Position numbers and translations under genes: made by a program. Source: Kribbella steppae (GTDB taxonomy: Bacteria > Actinomycetota > Actinomycetes > Propionibacteriales > Kribbellaceae). Taken from it: a stretch of 64,000 nt of DNA. The DNA is taken from NCBI RefSeq assembly GCF_004342025.1, contig NZ_SLWN01000009.1, positions 1-64,000 of the forward strand, given 5' to 3'. This document shows positions 60,181 to 64,000 of this stretch, piece after piece. A model generated the notes under the pieces. The model did no database searches and was not told the DNA's origin. It saw only the letters and a list, made by a program, of their open reading frames with translations. The first letter of the stretch is position 1. Each line of letters opens with the position of its first letter.

Positions 60181-61683
60181 ATGACGAGTCGGGCGGCGAA
60201 CCTGCGTGGGATGTACCTCCGCGGAACCGTGCAGATCGGCTTCACCGCTGTCGTCACGGGTGCGATCGGCTGGATCGCGGGGTGGCGGCACGGCCACAGC
60301 CTGGTCACCATCGGGCTGGCCGTGTACCTGGCCAGTCTCTTCACCCGCGGCGTCAGCCTGCAGCGTACGTTGGGGACCTTCGAGGCGGTGCGCAGTCGAC
60401 GGAGCAGCGGCGAGGAAGCCCTGACCCACGCGGCCGGCGCCGTGCACCACTACCGCAAACTCGCGGCCAAACGCCCTGACGAGCGCGAGCGTCTGGCCCA
60501 GATGCTCGAGGCCCAGTGGCACCTGCTCAACGAGCTCGGGAAGCACGAGGACGCGTTGCCCGTGGCACGCGAGGCCGTGGAGACGTGCCGTCTGGTCGCG
60601 GCGACGGATCCGGGCTACGACGAGCGACTGTCCACGACGCTCCACAATCTCGCCGTCACGTTGGAGAGACTGGAACACACCGACGAGGTGCCTGCTGTCC
60701 TGGAGGAAGCGATCGCCGCGAGGCGCCGGGTCATCGCGCGGCACGATCGACTGCTGGCGACGAGTCTCTTCAACCTGGCGCTCATCCACCGTCGGCGCCG
60801 TGAATGGCAGTCGGCGCTGCCGCCGGTGGAGGAGGCTGCGGCCATTGGCCGACGGCTGGCTGTGGAGGATCCTGACCAGCACGAGGCGGCCGCGGACAGC
60901 GCCCGCAGCCTGACCGGTGTCCTGGATCGCCTGGACCGGCCTGAGGACGCACTCGAGGCGGCTCGGGAATGGGCCGGCCACGAACGCGCGCTGACCAGCG
61001 TCCGGGCCGACCGGGCACCCGAGCTCGCCACGGCACTCTTCGCCCTCGGCAGCCTGCTCGTCGACGCGAACCGTCCGGACGAGGCGAGGACCCTGTTGCT
61101 GGAGTCGCTCGAGATCCGCCGGCGATTGGCGGCGGAGGACGCGGCGCACCGAGTCACGCTCGCCGAGGAGTGCAGCACGATCGGGCAGCGCCTCGGGGCC
61201 ATCGCGGACTACGAGGAGGCACTGGCCGTCCTGCGCGAAGGCCTGGACATCCGCCGCGCGCTGGCGGACGCGGATACCGCTCACACCGACGACCTGGCGC
61301 GCGAGCTCACGCACTCGGCCCGGTGCGCCAGGTCGTACCACGAACCGGAACTGGCCCGTCAACTCGCCGCCGAGGCTCTGGCTGTCTGCCGCGAACACCC
61401 CGACTCGACGACCAGCCACGCCCTCCTCCTAGCTCTGCAGGAGTTGTCGGCCGCACACCAGCACCTCGGCGAGTTCGAACCTGCTGTGGCACTCGGCGAG
61501 GAGGTCCTGACGTTGCTGGATGAGCTGATCGCCGACAACCCCAGTTATCTCGCCACCATGCTCACCGAACTGGAGCAGCACGCGGTCCTGCGGCATCGGG
61601 TGGGGCGGCCCCAGGACGCACGCCGTACCGAACTGCGCGGCGTCGGGATCTGGGAGCAGCACAACAGTGACGCCGATCGGTGA
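60181..61683 (+). CDS. TPR-repeat membrane protein
   Basis: 500 residues. Two N-terminal helices (IGFTAVVTGAIGWIAGW, SLVTIGLAVYLASLFTRG) anchor a long cytoplasmic array of tetratricopeptide repeats from about residue 75 to the end (e.g. LNELGKHEDALPVAREAVE, LTGVLDRLDRPEDALEAARE, FALGSLLVDANRPDEARTLL). These are the kinesin-light-chain-like TPRs common in actinobacteria. The ATG at 60181 has GGGGGG 7 bases upstream, and a TATACG box lies at 60150-60155. Likely a protein-binding scaffold; partner unknown. Confidence 0.85.
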   Translation: MTSRAANLRGMYLRGTVQIGFTAVVTGAIGWIAGWRHGHSLVTIGLAVYLASLFTRGVSLQRTLGTFEAVRSRRSSGEEALTHAAGAVHHYRKLAAKRPDERERLAQMLEAQWHLLNELGKHEDALPVAREAVETCRLVAATDPGYDERLSTTLHNLAVTLERLEHTDEVPAVLEEAIAARRRVIARHDRLLATSLFNLALIHRRRREWQSALPPVEEAAAIGRRLAVEDPDQHEAAADSARSLTGVLDRLDRPEDALEAAREWAGHERALTSVRADRAPELATALFALGSLLVDANRPDEARTLLLESLEIRRRLAAEDAAHRVTLAEECSTIGQRLGAIADYEEALAVLREGLDIRRALADADTAHTDDLARELTHSARCARSYHEPELARQLAAEALAVCREHPDSTTSHALLLALQELSAAHQHLGEFEPAVALGEEVLTLLDELIADNPSYLATMLTELEQHAVLRHRVGRPQDARRTELRGVGIWEQHNSDADR

Positions 61684-61692
61684 ACCGGCTGA

Positions 61693-62990
61693 TCAGAGGG
61701 CGTAGGGAGTCCGGGTCAGGACGAAGGTGGCGATGTTCAGGTGGGTGATCTGGTCGCCGTCGCGGACCACGCGGAGCTTTTCGCCGGCCAGGTAGCCGTC
61801 TCGGCCCTGGTAGAGGTCGGGTCCCAGGGGTGAGAGACGGGTGGTGAGGCCGCCGGTGAGGTGGAGGATGCCGCCGGAGACAGTCATGGTGAGCGGCGTG
61901 TTGCCCCAGAACCAGTGGCCCAGCAACTCGGTGCCCTGGGCAAGGGTCGGTTCCGGGACCCATTCCTGCGGCAGTACCGGCTCGTGGTCAACCAGGACAC
62001 GAAGGAGGTCTGGGGGCAGGGAGGCGACGCGGCCGTAGGTGGCGTTGCCCAACGTTACGGCGCCGATCCGCCGGAGTCGGTCAATGAAGAGTCCGGCGAG
62101 GAAGCCGGGCATCGATCCGGTGTGACCGATCAGGAGGTAGGGGTCGTCGGCGATCAGGCGGAGGCCGAGACCGTACGACGCGGTCAGCCCTTCCCGTGGA
62201 TCGGCGGCCGACGGGGCCGCCATCTCCTCGACCGTGTCCCGGCTGAGCACCTCGTAGACCGGGTCGATCCAGAACATCGCGTACTTCGCCAGGTCCTCGA
62301 TCGTGCTCCACAGCTGGCCGGCCGGCGCCATCGCACCCGCGTCGTACGCCGGCTCCGGGACGAGCTGACCGCTGAACGGATGCACCGAGAACCCCTGCGC
62401 TGTCACACCCGACGGGAAGTACGACGTACGCCGCATCTCCAACGGGTCGAGAATGCGCTCCCGCACCAGGTCGAGCCAGGACGCACCGCGCAGCCGGGCG
62501 ACGAGCTCACCGAGCAACGCGTAGCCGAGGTTCGAGTAGTGGTGCCGGCGATCGGCCGGACCGGCGGCCTGCGACTCGTCCATCGCCGCGGTCAGCTGGT
62601 CGAAGGAGACCCCCGGATTGCGTTCCCACCACGGGCCTTCCGGCTCGGCGTTCATCCCGCCGGAGTGCGCGAGCAAGTGCCGGATCGTCCTGTCCCCGAA
62701 CGCGATCCCGGGCAGATGCTTGCCCACGGCATCGTTCAGCCCGAGCAACCCGTCGTCGCGGCACTGCAGGACCAGGATCGCGGTCAGCGTCTTGGTGATC
62801 GACCCGATCCGGTACTGCACGTCCGGACCGGGTGCACTGCCGTCCGCCGTGGCGAACTGCCCGCGCGACCCGGTCCACACCAGCGAACCGTCCCGGACCA
62901 GCCCGGCGTTGACCGACGGCAACTTCCATTCGCTCTGCGCCGCCGCGATCTCGGCGTACAGAGCGTCGGCGGTTTCAGGTCGAACTGAAG

Positions 62991-62994
<4 letters not shown>
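61693..62994 (-). CDS. Serine hydrolase, class C beta-lactamase fold
   Basis: 433 residues with the penicillin-binding-protein/beta-lactamase fold. SxxK is in RIGSITKTLTAIL (catalytic Ser and Lys), YxN in HHYSNLGYALLGEL, and the third motif region is LLIGHTGSMPGF (HTG in place of KTG). The last 110 residues form a beta-rich extra domain. No signal peptide is seen, so it is probably cytoplasmic, an esterase or D-amino peptidase rather than an antibiotic resistance enzyme. The GTG at 62994 overlaps the gcvP stop by GTGA, which is unusual company for this family. Confidence 0.88.

Positions 62995-64000
<1,006 letters not shown>

Overview
The window is chromosomal DNA of a high-GC actinobacterium. 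Codons end overwhelmingly in G or C, GTG starts are common, many genes overlap by 4 bases (ATGA/GTGA), and one block carries actinobacterial families (DUF3159, DUF3710, DUF3093, DUF4193, DUF4235). From 13.1 to 22.6 kb the gene order follows Mycobacterium tuberculosis Rv2689c-Rv2701c: RNA methyltransferase, APC permease, CeoB, CeoC, DUF3159, OB-fold, DUF3710, dut, DUF3093, DUF4193, suhB. The overall gene style suggests Kribbella or another Propionibacteriales member; that assignment is inference.

Layout. 0-8.8 kb: Tat-exported PhoD phosphatase, HEAT-repeat protein, methyltransferase, a truncated sigma-factor fragment, aconitase, a Fic protein with a repeat-rich operator, and an LLM flavin-type oxidoreductase. 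8.8-13.1 kb: one 1443-residue protein whose centre is low-complexity and minisatellite sequence. 13.1-25.9 kb: the conserved core (K+ uptake with two RCK subunits, dUTPase, inositol phosphatase, ferrochelatase), then an MFS exporter and a MerR regulator. 25.9-41.9 kb: TRIC-type channel, phosphotransferase, FdhD, an Mre11/SMC-like nuclease-ATPase pair, small enzymes, a scar joining two broken genes, a sigma/anti-sigma/anchored-protein operon, TldD/TldE, DUF805 and a methyltransferase.

42.1-50.4 kb is the least conventional part: a large membrane protein, two neighbouring PfkB-fold paralogues sharing an extra helical N-terminal domain and the same altered active-site motif, a small two-helix membrane protein, and two proteins sharing a YunG-like Cys-His-Asp domain, one of them fused to an acetyltransferase-like or Mom-like domain. 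From about 45.9 kb the base composition is visibly less GC-rich than its surroundings, which suggests acquisition. I could not match this set to a described system.

50.5-57.4 kb is an NRPS-independent siderophore operon (decarboxylase, NIS synthetase, N-acyltransferase, N-hydroxylase, NIS synthetase) in the same order as rhbBCDEF of rhizobactin 1021, behind an iron-box-like sequence. It probably makes a citrate- or succinate-based dihydroxamate. The window closes with an unrecognised 770-residue protein, an odd tRNA with a GCT anticodon, a TPR membrane protein, a beta-lactamase-fold hydrolase, and the C-terminal part of glycine dehydrogenase (gcvP), which runs off the end.
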